Shown: positions 15,293 to 24,118 of the stretch, in pieces
Layout: each line of letters opens with the position of its first letter
Numbering within the stretch: position 1 is the first letter of the stretch
Source: a bacterium
GTDB taxonomy: Bacteria > Bacteroidota > Bacteroidia > Bacteroidales > Muribaculaceae
NCBI GenBank assembly: GCA_004563195.1
Contig: SFTJ01000032.1
Location: 1 to 32,022 of the forward strand
Direction: 5' to 3'
DNA length: 32,022 bases
Made by a program: the position numbers and the translations under genes
The notes under the pieces: generated by a model
Databases searched by the model: none
Seen by the model: the letters and a program-made list of their open reading frames with translations, nothing else
What the model was told of the DNA's origin: nothing

Positions 15293-18226
15293 ATGCGAAA
15301 CATATTGTTGGCTATGTGCGCCGTACTGACACTTTCAAGCAGCACGGCGATGCAACGAATATCACTAAATTCAGCCGATGGCAATGCTCAATGGCGAGTG
15401 GCTCGGCAGATAGATTTACTCGGCTACACCGGGCAGCGAATATCGCGTACCGACTTCAATTTCAGCCAATCGATCGACGCCGTAGTTCCCGGCTGCACAT
15501 TCGCATCGTGGGTGGAGAACGGACTTGTGGATAATCCCGAGTATGGCGACAATATCTATATGGTGGACGAGACATATTTCAATCGTCCTATGTGGTATAG
15601 ATGCGAATTTGCCACGCCTACGCATGCCGAAGGTCGGCGTGTGTGGCTACATTTTGATAATACTAATCGGTTTGCCGATTTTTATCTCAACGGAAAGAAG
15701 ATTTCGGGTACAGCGAGTTCGGTGAAGGATGTGAGCGGACATATGATAAGAACCAAGTTCGACATTACCGAGCAACTCGCTGCCAATGGGCAAAATGTGG
15801 TGGCAGTGCTAATCTACGACCCCGACCAGAAGAAGACTCGCACGGCGAGCGACCTCTATGGCGTGGCATGCAGTCCGAGTTATCTTGCCGGGGCGGGGTG
15901 GGACTGGATGCCCTATGTTCCCGGGCGCTTGGCAGGCATCACGGGCAATGTGTATCTGCAGGTAACCGGCGATGTGGTGTTCGAAGACCCGTGGGTGCGC
16001 AGCGAATTGCCATCGATTAACCGAGCTGAAGTGGAAGTAAGCACTCGAGTGCGCAATGTGAGCGCAGAGTCCATGACCGTGAATGTTAGAGGCACGATTG
16101 AGCCCGGAACTATAGAATTCAGCAAGAATATAACGCTAAACGGCAGTGAAAGCAGAACTGTGCAATTCGATGATGCCGAATTTGCTCAGTTGGTAATAAA
16201 TGATCCACGGTTGTGGTGGCCAAATGGTTATGGCGAGCCCCATCTCTATAGCTGCCACATACGGTGCAGTGTGGGTGATGAGGTGCTCGACGAGAAGACC
16301 GTGAATTTCGGTATTCGGAAATATGAATACCGTTTTCCCGAAAACTCAGCCGGCTATCCTGTGATGCAACTCTATGTAAATGGAAAGCGCATATATGTGA
16401 AGGGCGGCAATTGGGGAATGAGCGAATATCTGCTGCGATGTCGAGGCGAAGAATACGAGAAGAAGATACGCCTCCATAAGGAGATGAACTACAATATGAT
16501 AAGGCTGTGGACAGGTTGTGTGACCGATGATGAGTTTTATGACTATTGCGACCGCTATGGAATGATGGTGTGGGATGATTTTTGGCTGTATGTGTCGTTC
16601 TCGGCAGTAGCACAGCCTGAGGCATTCAAAGCCAATGCCCTCGACAAGGTGCGCCGCCTGCGCAATCACCCTTCGATAGCCGTGTGGTGTGGCGCCAATG
16701 AGACTACTCCACCCGATGACCTTAACAACTATCTGCGGAGTGTCATAGCCGAAGAAGATGCCAACGACCGCCTGTATCAGCCGTGTTCAAACAAAGACGG
16801 GCTATCGGGCAGCGGCTGGTGGACTAATCAGACCCCCGACCGCTACTTCGATTCGGCGTCGAATGCTATGGCTTTCGACGGCACCAACTATCCCGGCTAT
16901 TTCACATCGACCTCAGGCTACGGAATGCGCACCGAGATAGGCCTTGCCACATTCCCAACCTACGAAAGTGTGTGCGAATTTATACCCGAAGATGAGCAAT
17001 GGCCGCTACCGAGCGATGATGTGCTTCGCAACGAAGATTTTACCGTGTGGAATCATCATTTCTTTGGAAAAGAAGGCGGCAATGCCGGTCCGGTGGATTA
17101 TAAAAACTCCGTCAACAATCGTTACGGCGAGTCGGCAAGCCTCGAAGAGTTTTGCGAAAAGGCCCAGCTGCTCAATATAGAGGACTCGAAGGGCATGTAT
17201 GAGGCTTGGAACGATAAGATGTGGAACGATGCCTCGGGGCTTTTGATATGGATGAGCAATCCCGCCTATCCGGCTTTTGTGTGGCAGACCTACGACTATT
17301 ATTACGACTTCACCGGTACCTATTGGGGCGTGAAAAAAGCCTGCGAGCACTTGCACATACAGTGGAATTCGCTCACCAACAGCGTGAAAGTGGTGAATAC
17401 CGGCGGCGCCGATTTGCAGAGTGCCACCGCCATAGCCACTGTGTACGACATCAACGGCAACGAAGTGACTGCATGCCGTAAGCAATGCACTGTAACAGTG
17501 CCATCGGCAGTAGAGGCATTTAAACTCGATTTAGACGCTGCTTCAAGCGCTGCGAGCCCTATACGATTTATCCGACTCATGCTCACCGATGCATCGGGCG
17601 AAACGCTATCGAATAACTTCTATTGGACCAACATAGACGAAAAATATAACTATCGCGCGTTGCAAAATATGCCCGAAGCACAAGTGCGAGTGGAAGTGAG
17701 CGATAAGTCGCGCCTCAGCGAGGGCATAGTGCAACTCACACTCAGCAACGAAAGCACCTGTGTGGCATTTGCCAACCGAGTGCGCATAGTGAACAGCGTG
17801 ACCGGTGAGCGCATTTTGCCCGCTATTATGAGCGACAACTATATTACCCTTATGCCCGGAGAGAATGCGACCATAATCGTTGAGGCCGACGTGAATGCCA
17901 TGCAACAGGGCTTTGATGTAATGCTTAAGCAATATGCTTGCAGCGAGCGTAAGGCAGCCTGTAGCGAGGTTTCGGGCATAGAAGATATAGAAGTGGTGGG
18001 CGGCGAGCCTAAATATATGATTATCAGTAATAAACATAGCGTGGAAGTAGTGCCGCAGACGTGGACAACAGCCCAAGTGCGAGTGCACAATATGCAAGGC
18101 ATGGAAGTGGCGCGACAGCAGCTATGCGGACGACGCGTAAGTGTGGAATTGCCCTCGTCAGGCATATATGTGGTGAGCGTGGAATCACCAAAGTCGGCTC
18201 ATACCCAAATAGTGACAGTGAAATAA
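15293..18226 (+). CDS. GH2 beta-mannosidase / exo-beta-glucosaminidase-like, copy 1, with Por-like C-terminal tail
   Basis: A 977-residue secreted GH2 enzyme. The ATG at 15293 gives a signal peptide of about 19 residues; a GTG at 15251 would bury it. The order is a jelly-roll sugar-binding domain (about 25-225), an immunoglobulin-like domain (about 230-345) and the TIM barrel (about 350-690). The general acid is E470 in WCGANET and the candidate nucleophile E548 in GMRTEIG. The block YLAGAGWDWMPYVPGR and these motifs fit beta-mannosidase, mannosylglycoprotein endo-beta-mannosidase and CsxA-type exo-glucosaminidase relatives. The last about 70 residues (VRVHNMQGMEVARQQL to QIVTVK) look like a type IX secretion sorting domain, which copy 2 lacks. 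Copy 2 starts 39 bp downstream. Confidence 0.9.
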   Translation: MRNILLAMCAVLTLSSSTAMQRISLNSADGNAQWRVARQIDLLGYTGQRISRTDFNFSQSIDAVVPGCTFASWVENGLVDNPEYGDNIYMVDETYFNRPMWYRCEFATPTHAEGRRVWLHFDNTNRFADFYLNGKKISGTASSVKDVSGHMIRTKFDITEQLAANGQNVVAVLIYDPDQKKTRTASDLYGVACSPSYLAGAGWDWMPYVPGRLAGITGNVYLQVTGDVVFEDPWVRSELPSINRAEVEVSTRVRNVSAESMTVNVRGTIEPGTIEFSKNITLNGSESRTVQFDDAEFAQLVINDPRLWWPNGYGEPHLYSCHIRCSVGDEVLDEKTVNFGIRKYEYRFPENSAGYPVMQLYVNGKRIYVKGGNWGMSEYLLRCRGEEYEKKIRLHKEMNYNMIRLWTGCVTDDEFYDYCDRYGMMVWDDFWLYVSFSAVAQPEAFKANALDKVRRLRNHPSIAVWCGANETTPPDDLNNYLRSVIAEEDANDRLYQPCSNKDGLSGSGWWTNQTPDRYFDSASNAMAFDGTNYPGYFTSTSGYGMRTEIGLATFPTYESVCEFIPEDEQWPLPSDDVLRNEDFTVWNHHFFGKEGGNAGPVDYKNSVNNRYGESASLEEFCEKAQLLNIEDSKGMYEAWNDKMWNDASGLLIWMSNPAYPAFVWQTYDYYYDFTGTYWGVKKACEHLHIQWNSLTNSVKVVNTGGADLQSATAIATVYDINGNEVTACRKQCTVTVPSAVEAFKLDLDAASSAASPIRFIRLMLTDASGETLSNNFYWTNIDEKYNYRALQNMPEAQVRVEVSDKSRLSEGIVQLTLSNESTCVAFANRVRIVNSVTGERILPAIMSDNYITLMPGENATIIVEADVNAMQQGFDVMLKQYACSERKAACSEVSGIEDIEVVGGEPKYMIISNKHSVEVVPQTWTTAQVRVHNMQGMEVARQQLCGRRVSVELPSSGIYVVSVESPKSAHTQIVTVK

Positions 18227-18265
18227 CATTAATAACCAAGAACTAAATAAAACCGATAAAATGCT

Positions 18266-21200
18266 ATGATAAAGAAATTGATGATTATGATGCTTGTGGC
18301 AGCCATGCCTGCGGTGGCAGTAGGCGTGGAGCGCATATCACTTAACAGCATCGATGGCGGAGCGGAGTGGCAATTGTGCCCGCAAGATGACCTAAAAGGC
18401 GTGTCGGGGTGCACGGTGGCACAGCCGGGATTTGTGATGCCCGCGAGTGCCGTGCCCGGCGTGGTGCCCGGCATTACATTCACAGCCTATGTGAATGCCG
18501 GCAAAGAGAAAGACCCCAATTTTGCCGACAATATATATTGCGTTGACGAGACTCGCTATAGTCGCCCGTTTTGGTATAGATGCGAATTCAGCACGCCCAA
18601 AAGCGCCAAGAAAGGTATGCGCGTGTGGCTCAGATTCGACAACACCAACCGTTTTGCCGATTTCTATTTCAATGGTGTGAAACTGTCGGGAACACCCGAA
18701 TCGACCAAAGATGTGAGCGGACACATGATGCGCACCAAGTATGATGTGACGCATCTGCTTGGCAAAGATGGCAAGAATGCCGTGGCAGTGCTAATCTACG
18801 ACCCCGATCAGAAGAAAACACGCAACGATAAGGGCCCGTATGGTGTGGCTTGCAGCCCAAGTTACCTTGCCGGAGCCGGGTGGGACTGGATGCCCTATGT
18901 GCCCGGTCGCTTGGCAGGCATCACCGGCTATGCGTGGCTCGAAGTCACCGGCGATGTGGTGATGGACGACCCATGGGTGCGCAGCGAATTGCCTACGCTT
19001 CAAAAGGCAAATATAGAGATACGCACAGGCTTGAAAAACGCGTCGACAAGCAAGCGCACGGTCACCCTGCATGCCACTATCAACCCCGGCAATATCAGAG
19101 TGAAGAAAAATGTGGAAGTAATGCCCGAATCGACGAGCCAAATAATGCTTAGCGATGAAGAATTCGAGCAATTAGCGATAGATAACCCGCGCTTGTGGTG
19201 GCCCAATGGCTACGGAGAGCCCAACCTTTATGAGTGCCGACTTCAAGTGAAAGAAGGCGGCAAACTGCTCGATGAGCGAAAGGTGACTTTCGGAATCAAG
19301 AAATATGAATATAAGATGATTGACAACAAAGTGGGTTATCCTGTAATGACATTCTTCATTAACGGGCAAAAACTCTATCTCAAAGGTGGAAACTGGGGTA
19401 TGAGCGAATATCTGCTTCGCTGTCAAGGTAAAGAATATGAGAAAAAGATAAAGTTGCATAAAGAGCTTAATTACAATGTGATACGCTTGTGGACGGGATG
19501 TGTCACCGACGATGAATTCTACGACTATTGCGATCGCTACGGGATAATGGTGTGGAACGATTTTTGGCTATATGTGGCATATAACGATGTGGCGCAACCT
19601 GAGGCATTCAAAGCCAATGCCCTCGACAAGGTGCGCCGTTTGCGCAATCACCCATCGATAGCACTATGGTGTGGTGCCAATGAGACCCACCCCGCAAAGG
19701 AACTCGACGACTATCTGCGCCAAATGGTGGCAGAAGAAGATGCCGGCGACCGTATGTATAAGTCATGTTCCAATCAAGACGGCCTGTCGGGTAGCGGATG
19801 GTGGGGTAATCAGCCTCCACGCCACCATTTCGAAACCTCAGGCAGCAATCTTGCCTTCAACAATCCTCCCTATCCCTACGGAATAGACTACGGCTATGGC
19901 ATGCGTTCGGAGATAGGTATGGCTACCTTCCCCACCTACGAGAGTGTGCGACTATTTATCCCCGAGGAAAAACTATGGCCATTGCCTACCGATGAGCAAC
20001 TCAAGGAGGACAACGACAATGTGTGGAACAAGCACTTTTTCGGACGTGAAGCCTCGAATGCCAATCCGGTGAACTATCGCAAGTCGGTAGACGAGCGCTA
20101 TGGCAAGTCGGCAAACCTCGAAGAATTTTGCGAAAAGGCACAACTGCTCAATATCGAAGACATGAAGGGCATGTATGAAGCATGGAACGACAAGATGTGG
20201 AACGATGCAGCGGGATTGATAATATGGATGAGCCAATCGGCATATCCGTCGTTTGTGTGGCAAACCTACGACTACTATTACGACTTCACCGGAGCTTATT
20301 GGGGAGCCAAGAAGGCATGCGAGCACCGACATATACAATGGAACTCTTCGAACAACAGTGTGAAAGTGATAAACACAACCGCCGAACCATTGCGTGGAGT
20401 GACAGCCACAGCCACCGTTTACGACCTTTCGGGTAAGGAATTGACCGAATTCGGGGCAACCAACACCATTGATGTAGAGGCGAGCAATATAGCCGAAGCT
20501 ATGGTGCTCAATTTCAACCCTTATAACCTTGCACGGGGCAAGAACACCGTGTCGTCGTCGGAAAAAGACGGCAATACGTCGGCACGCATGTGCGATGGTG
20601 CTGCCGGTAGCCGATGGGAGAGCGCCTATAGCGACGGAGAATGGATATATGTGGACCTTGGTGAAAGCCAAGAACTTGGCAATGTGGTGATAAAGTGGGA
20701 AGCAGCCTATGCCCAAGAATATGAGATAATGCTATCGGACGATGCTCATGAGTGGCGTAGCGTGTATGCGCAGAAACAAGGCAAAGGCGGCACCGAAGAG
20801 GTGGCTCTCGGCGGCGAAAAGGCTCGATATGTGAAACTTCATTGCACGAAACGCGCCACTATGTTCGGTTTTTCGGTGTTTGAGATGGAAGTGTATCCCG
20901 CCACGATGCCTCCTAAAGCCGCAAGCGACTTGCAATTTCTGAAACTGCAACTCAGCGACGGCGAGGGCAACCTGCTGTCGGAAAATTTCTATTGGCGCAA
21001 TGGCAGCAAAGAACTCGACTACACGGCACTCGGCAGTCTGCCTGAAGCTGATGTGCGATGCCGTGTGCTGAGCACCAAGCACGGTCGTGCCGAAATCGAA
21101 TTGAGCAATGAGTCTGGTACGGTGGCATTTGCCAATCGCATACGCCTGGTGGATGCTGATACCGGCAATCGCATATTGCCTGCGATAATGAATGACAATT

Positions 21201-21343
21201 ACATCACCCTTATGCCCGGTGAGCGACGAATAGTTGACGTCGAACTGCCCGACGACAATAGCAGTAGCCGTATATCGGTGTTGGTGAAGCAATATGGTAA
21301 GACTGAAAAAACAATGACAACAATAACCGACAAACGACGATGA
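18266..21343 (+). CDS. GH2 beta-mannosidase / exo-beta-glucosaminidase-like, copy 2, with inserted CBM32 domain
   Basis: A 1025-residue secreted paralogue of the preceding gene. Signal peptide 1 to about 20; sugar-binding domain, immunoglobulin-like domain and TIM barrel as in copy 1, with acid E473 (WCGANET) and candidate nucleophile E549 (GMRSEIG). Unlike copy 1, it has an F5/8 type C (CBM32) domain at about 752-878, beginning NLARGKNTVSSSEKDG and ending GFSVFEMEVYPA. The domain sits within the C-terminal beta region, before a stretch homologous in both copies (RILPAIM, DNYITLMPGE). It ends shortly after this stretch, without a Por-like tail. The insert probably binds a galactose-, GlcNAc- or related sugar. 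Overlaps GH78 by ATGA (21340-21343). Confidence 0.92.
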   Translation: MIKKLMIMMLVAAMPAVAVGVERISLNSIDGGAEWQLCPQDDLKGVSGCTVAQPGFVMPASAVPGVVPGITFTAYVNAGKEKDPNFADNIYCVDETRYSRPFWYRCEFSTPKSAKKGMRVWLRFDNTNRFADFYFNGVKLSGTPESTKDVSGHMMRTKYDVTHLLGKDGKNAVAVLIYDPDQKKTRNDKGPYGVACSPSYLAGAGWDWMPYVPGRLAGITGYAWLEVTGDVVMDDPWVRSELPTLQKANIEIRTGLKNASTSKRTVTLHATINPGNIRVKKNVEVMPESTSQIMLSDEEFEQLAIDNPRLWWPNGYGEPNLYECRLQVKEGGKLLDERKVTFGIKKYEYKMIDNKVGYPVMTFFINGQKLYLKGGNWGMSEYLLRCQGKEYEKKIKLHKELNYNVIRLWTGCVTDDEFYDYCDRYGIMVWNDFWLYVAYNDVAQPEAFKANALDKVRRLRNHPSIALWCGANETHPAKELDDYLRQMVAEEDAGDRMYKSCSNQDGLSGSGWWGNQPPRHHFETSGSNLAFNNPPYPYGIDYGYGMRSEIGMATFPTYESVRLFIPEEKLWPLPTDEQLKEDNDNVWNKHFFGREASNANPVNYRKSVDERYGKSANLEEFCEKAQLLNIEDMKGMYEAWNDKMWNDAAGLIIWMSQSAYPSFVWQTYDYYYDFTGAYWGAKKACEHRHIQWNSSNNSVKVINTTAEPLRGVTATATVYDLSGKELTEFGATNTIDVEASNIAEAMVLNFNPYNLARGKNTVSSSEKDGNTSARMCDGAAGSRWESAYSDGEWIYVDLGESQELGNVVIKWEAAYAQEYEIMLSDDAHEWRSVYAQKQGKGGTEEVALGGEKARYVKLHCTKRATMFGFSVFEMEVYPATMPPKAASDLQFLKLQLSDGEGNLLSENFYWRNGSKELDYTALGSLPEADVRCRVLSTKHGRAEIELSNESGTVAFANRIRLVDADTGNRILPAIMNDNYITLMPGERRIVDVELPDDNSSSRISVLVKQYGKTEKTMTTITDKRR

Positions 21344-23973
21344 AAAAGGTATTATTAGTTGTGCTGCTACTTTCGGTGGCGCTTAGGCTGGATGCAACTC
21401 CTAAAGTAAAACACTTGAGATGTGAACATCTCGACAATCCGTTGGCGGTGAACACACTGTGGCCACGCCTAAGTTGGCAGATTGATGATTGCAAGCAGCA
21501 GAGTGCCTATTCGATAGAAGTGGCGAGCGATAGCGTGGCGCTGGTGCGTGGCAAAGCCGACTTGTGGAAATCGGGGCGAGTGCAAAGCGACCGTCAGGTG
21601 CTTGTAGACTATGCCGGTAAAGCGCTTGCCGAACGCCGCCAATGCTATTGGCGTGTGAAAGTGTGGGACGAAAACCGGCGCGAGTCGAAATGGAGTCCGG
21701 TGGCACGCTTTGGCATAGGTATAATCGATGGTAACACTATGCAGGGCAAGTATATAGCAGTGGACGGCGCCGACGGGAGCGATGTGCGTTCGCCATTGCT
21801 TTTCAGCACTTTCAAAATCGAAACGAAGGAGCAAGGCAGAGTGATGTGCCATGTCAATTCGCTGGGTTATCATGAGGTGTATGTGAATGGACACAAGGTG
21901 GGCAATGCAGTGCTTGCACCGGCAGTATCGCAACTCGGCAAGCGCTCACTCATCGTCACTTACGACATAACCAACTATGCCGTAAAAGGCGAAAACAGCA
22001 TAGCATTGTGGCTCGGACAAGGATGGTATAAAAAGACCACCTATGGAGCGCAATACGATGGTCCGGTGGTTAGAGCCGAGATAGACTTTTGCGCAAGCAA
22101 AGGCGATTATAAGGTGCTTGCAAGCACCGATGAGACTTGGCGCGGTGTGGAAGGCGGCTACTACGATACCGGCACATGGATGGCATTGCAATTTGGTGGT
22201 GAACATCTCGACGGACGCATCAAGCCCACCGAAGTAACCTGCCAAGCACTGAGCAATAGAAAGAATCGAACAGTAACCGTGGTGCAAGTGCCTAAGCACA
22301 AAGTGAGTCCACAGATGTGTGAGAACAACAGCATACGCCGCGAGAGCACGGCCGTTACACTTACTTCAGCAGGCCGGAATGTGTGGGTGGCTGATATGGG
22401 CAGAGTGCTCACCGGATGGTTTGAGATGACCCTTAGCGGCATGGCCTCAGGCGACGAGGTTAAGATAGAGTATTGCGACAATCTCGATAAAGACGGTAAT
22501 TTCGAGAGTCAAGGCGAGAGTGATATCTATGTGTGTTCGGGTGCAAAGGAAGAGCGATTTTGCAATAAATTTAATCATCATGCCTATCGCTATGTGCGTA
22601 TCAGCGGCCTTAGTCAAGCGCCCTCGGCGAGCAATCTTAAGGGGCTTCAAATATATGGCGACTATAGCGATGATGCGAGTTTTGAATGTTCCGACAGCGA
22701 CATCAATGCCATACACGATATGGTGAAATACACTATGAGCTGCCTCACTTTTGGCGGATATATGGTGGATTGTCCACACTTGGAGCGCACCGGCTATGGC
22801 GGCGACGGCAACTCATCGACTATGGCTTTGCAGACCATGTATGGTGTGGCGGGTACCTATGCCAACTGGCTGCAAGCATGGGGCGATGCTATGCGCGAAG
22901 GTGGCAGTTTGCCCCATGTGGCACCTAATGCCGGGGCGGGCGGAGGAGGCCCATATTGGTGCGGATTTATAGTGCTTGCTCCATGGCGCACTTATCTCAA
23001 CTATGGCGACAAGCGATTGCTTGCCACCTACTATCCCTATATGAAGGAATGGATGAAATATGTAGAGCGTTACACCGTTGACGGGTTGTTGCATCGCTGG
23101 CCCGACACAAAATATCGCGACTGGTATCTTGGCGACTGGTTGGCCCCGATGGGTGTGGATGCCGGCAATGAGAAATCGGTAAATCTGGTGAGCAATTGCT
23201 TGGTGAGTGAGTGCCTCGATGCGATGAGCCGCATAGCACTGATATTGGGCGAAGGTGCCGAAAGTGCCCGATGGGCTATGAAACGCGATGCCCTCTGCAA
23301 ACGCATAGATGAGGAGTTTTATGATGCCGAGGCAGCGGTGTATGCCACCGGGTCGCAACTCGATATGACCTATGCCATGCTCACCGGCGTGGCACAAGGC
23401 GATCGCCTGGAGCAAATGCGCAAGCAGATGCTGAGACGCACCCGCGAGGTGTACGACACCCGACTGGCAGGCGGCTTGGTGGGAGTGCCCATTATCACGC
23501 AATGGCTAATCGACAATCACGAGTGCGACTTGATGTACAAAATGCTCAAGCAGCGCACCTATCCCGGATATCTATATATGATTGACCATCACGCCACCAC
23601 CACATGGGAATATTGGAGTGGAGAGCGCAGCCGAGTGCACAACTGCTATAACGGCATAGGCAATTGGTTCTATCAAGCCATAGGCGGCTTGCGCATCGAT
23701 GACCGCGAGGTGGCATATAAGCATTTCACGATAGATGTGCAGATGCCCGAAGGTATGGAATGGGCAAAAATGAGCAAGAATACACTCTATGGCACGGTAA
23801 AAGTGGCGTGGAAGCGTAGTGGAGAATTGTTGACTTATGGCATAAGCGTGCCGGCAGGTAGCAGGGCCACAGTGAAAGTGCCGCAAGGCTATAGAACAGG
23901 CCATTTGGCCACCCCTGGAGGCAACATAGAACTCGAGGCCGGGAATTATGACATAATTTTTAAGAAAATTTGA
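21340..23973 (+). CDS. Alpha-L-rhamnosidase, GH78
   Basis: An 877-residue secreted exo-enzyme removing terminal alpha-L-rhamnose by inversion. Signal peptide 1-19. N-terminal immunoglobulin-like domain (about 22-125: HLDNPLAVNTLWPRLSW), then the rhamnosidase beta domains (about 135-440) with DNxGNFES-like sequence, then the (alpha/alpha)6 catalytic domain (about 445-790). DCPHLERTGYGGDG (477-490) holds the general acid candidate E482, and HATTTWEYW (751-759) the base candidate E757. The C-terminal beta domain contains GTVKVAW. The domain set and length are standard for Bacteroidales GH78. It is last in the enzyme operon; a 145-bp gap follows before SusD. A rhamnosidase beside alpha- and beta-mannosidases hints at a mixed mannose/rhamnose substrate. 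Confidence 0.93.
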   Translation: MKKVLLVVLLLSVALRLDATPKVKHLRCEHLDNPLAVNTLWPRLSWQIDDCKQQSAYSIEVASDSVALVRGKADLWKSGRVQSDRQVLVDYAGKALAERRQCYWRVKVWDENRRESKWSPVARFGIGIIDGNTMQGKYIAVDGADGSDVRSPLLFSTFKIETKEQGRVMCHVNSLGYHEVYVNGHKVGNAVLAPAVSQLGKRSLIVTYDITNYAVKGENSIALWLGQGWYKKTTYGAQYDGPVVRAEIDFCASKGDYKVLASTDETWRGVEGGYYDTGTWMALQFGGEHLDGRIKPTEVTCQALSNRKNRTVTVVQVPKHKVSPQMCENNSIRRESTAVTLTSAGRNVWVADMGRVLTGWFEMTLSGMASGDEVKIEYCDNLDKDGNFESQGESDIYVCSGAKEERFCNKFNHHAYRYVRISGLSQAPSASNLKGLQIYGDYSDDASFECSDSDINAIHDMVKYTMSCLTFGGYMVDCPHLERTGYGGDGNSSTMALQTMYGVAGTYANWLQAWGDAMREGGSLPHVAPNAGAGGGGPYWCGFIVLAPWRTYLNYGDKRLLATYYPYMKEWMKYVERYTVDGLLHRWPDTKYRDWYLGDWLAPMGVDAGNEKSVNLVSNCLVSECLDAMSRIALILGEGAESARWAMKRDALCKRIDEEFYDAEAAVYATGSQLDMTYAMLTGVAQGDRLEQMRKQMLRRTREVYDTRLAGGLVGVPIITQWLIDNHECDLMYKMLKQRTYPGYLYMIDHHATTTWEYWSGERSRVHNCYNGIGNWFYQAIGGLRIDDREVAYKHFTIDVQMPEGMEWAKMSKNTLYGTVKVAWKRSGELLTYGISVPAGSRATVKVPQGYRTGHLATPGGNIELEAGNYDIIFKKI

Positions 23974-24042
23974 AAATGTGTAAAATAATGTTAGGGGAGA
24001 TGGCGCACTGAATCGTTCAAATGTTATGCAAGGAAACGAATG

Positions 24043-24050
24043 TGATTTTG
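24043..24050 (+). promoter_or_regulatory. Weak candidate -7 box before the first SusD
   Basis: TGATTTTG differs from TAnnTTTG at one position and lies 69 bases before the SusD start codon. No terminator is evident between GH78 and SusD (23974-24118), so read-through from the enzyme operon is equally possible. Confidence 0.25.
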
Positions 24051-24118
24051 CAAACCCTGCAACAGCGAATAATAAGAATTATATACAATAAACCAATTAA
24101 AACAAACTAATCTTATTC

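Noticed and set aside
24048..24062. Small hairpin TTGCA/TGCAA before SusD as a terminator
   Set aside because: Five base pairs only and no T-run.
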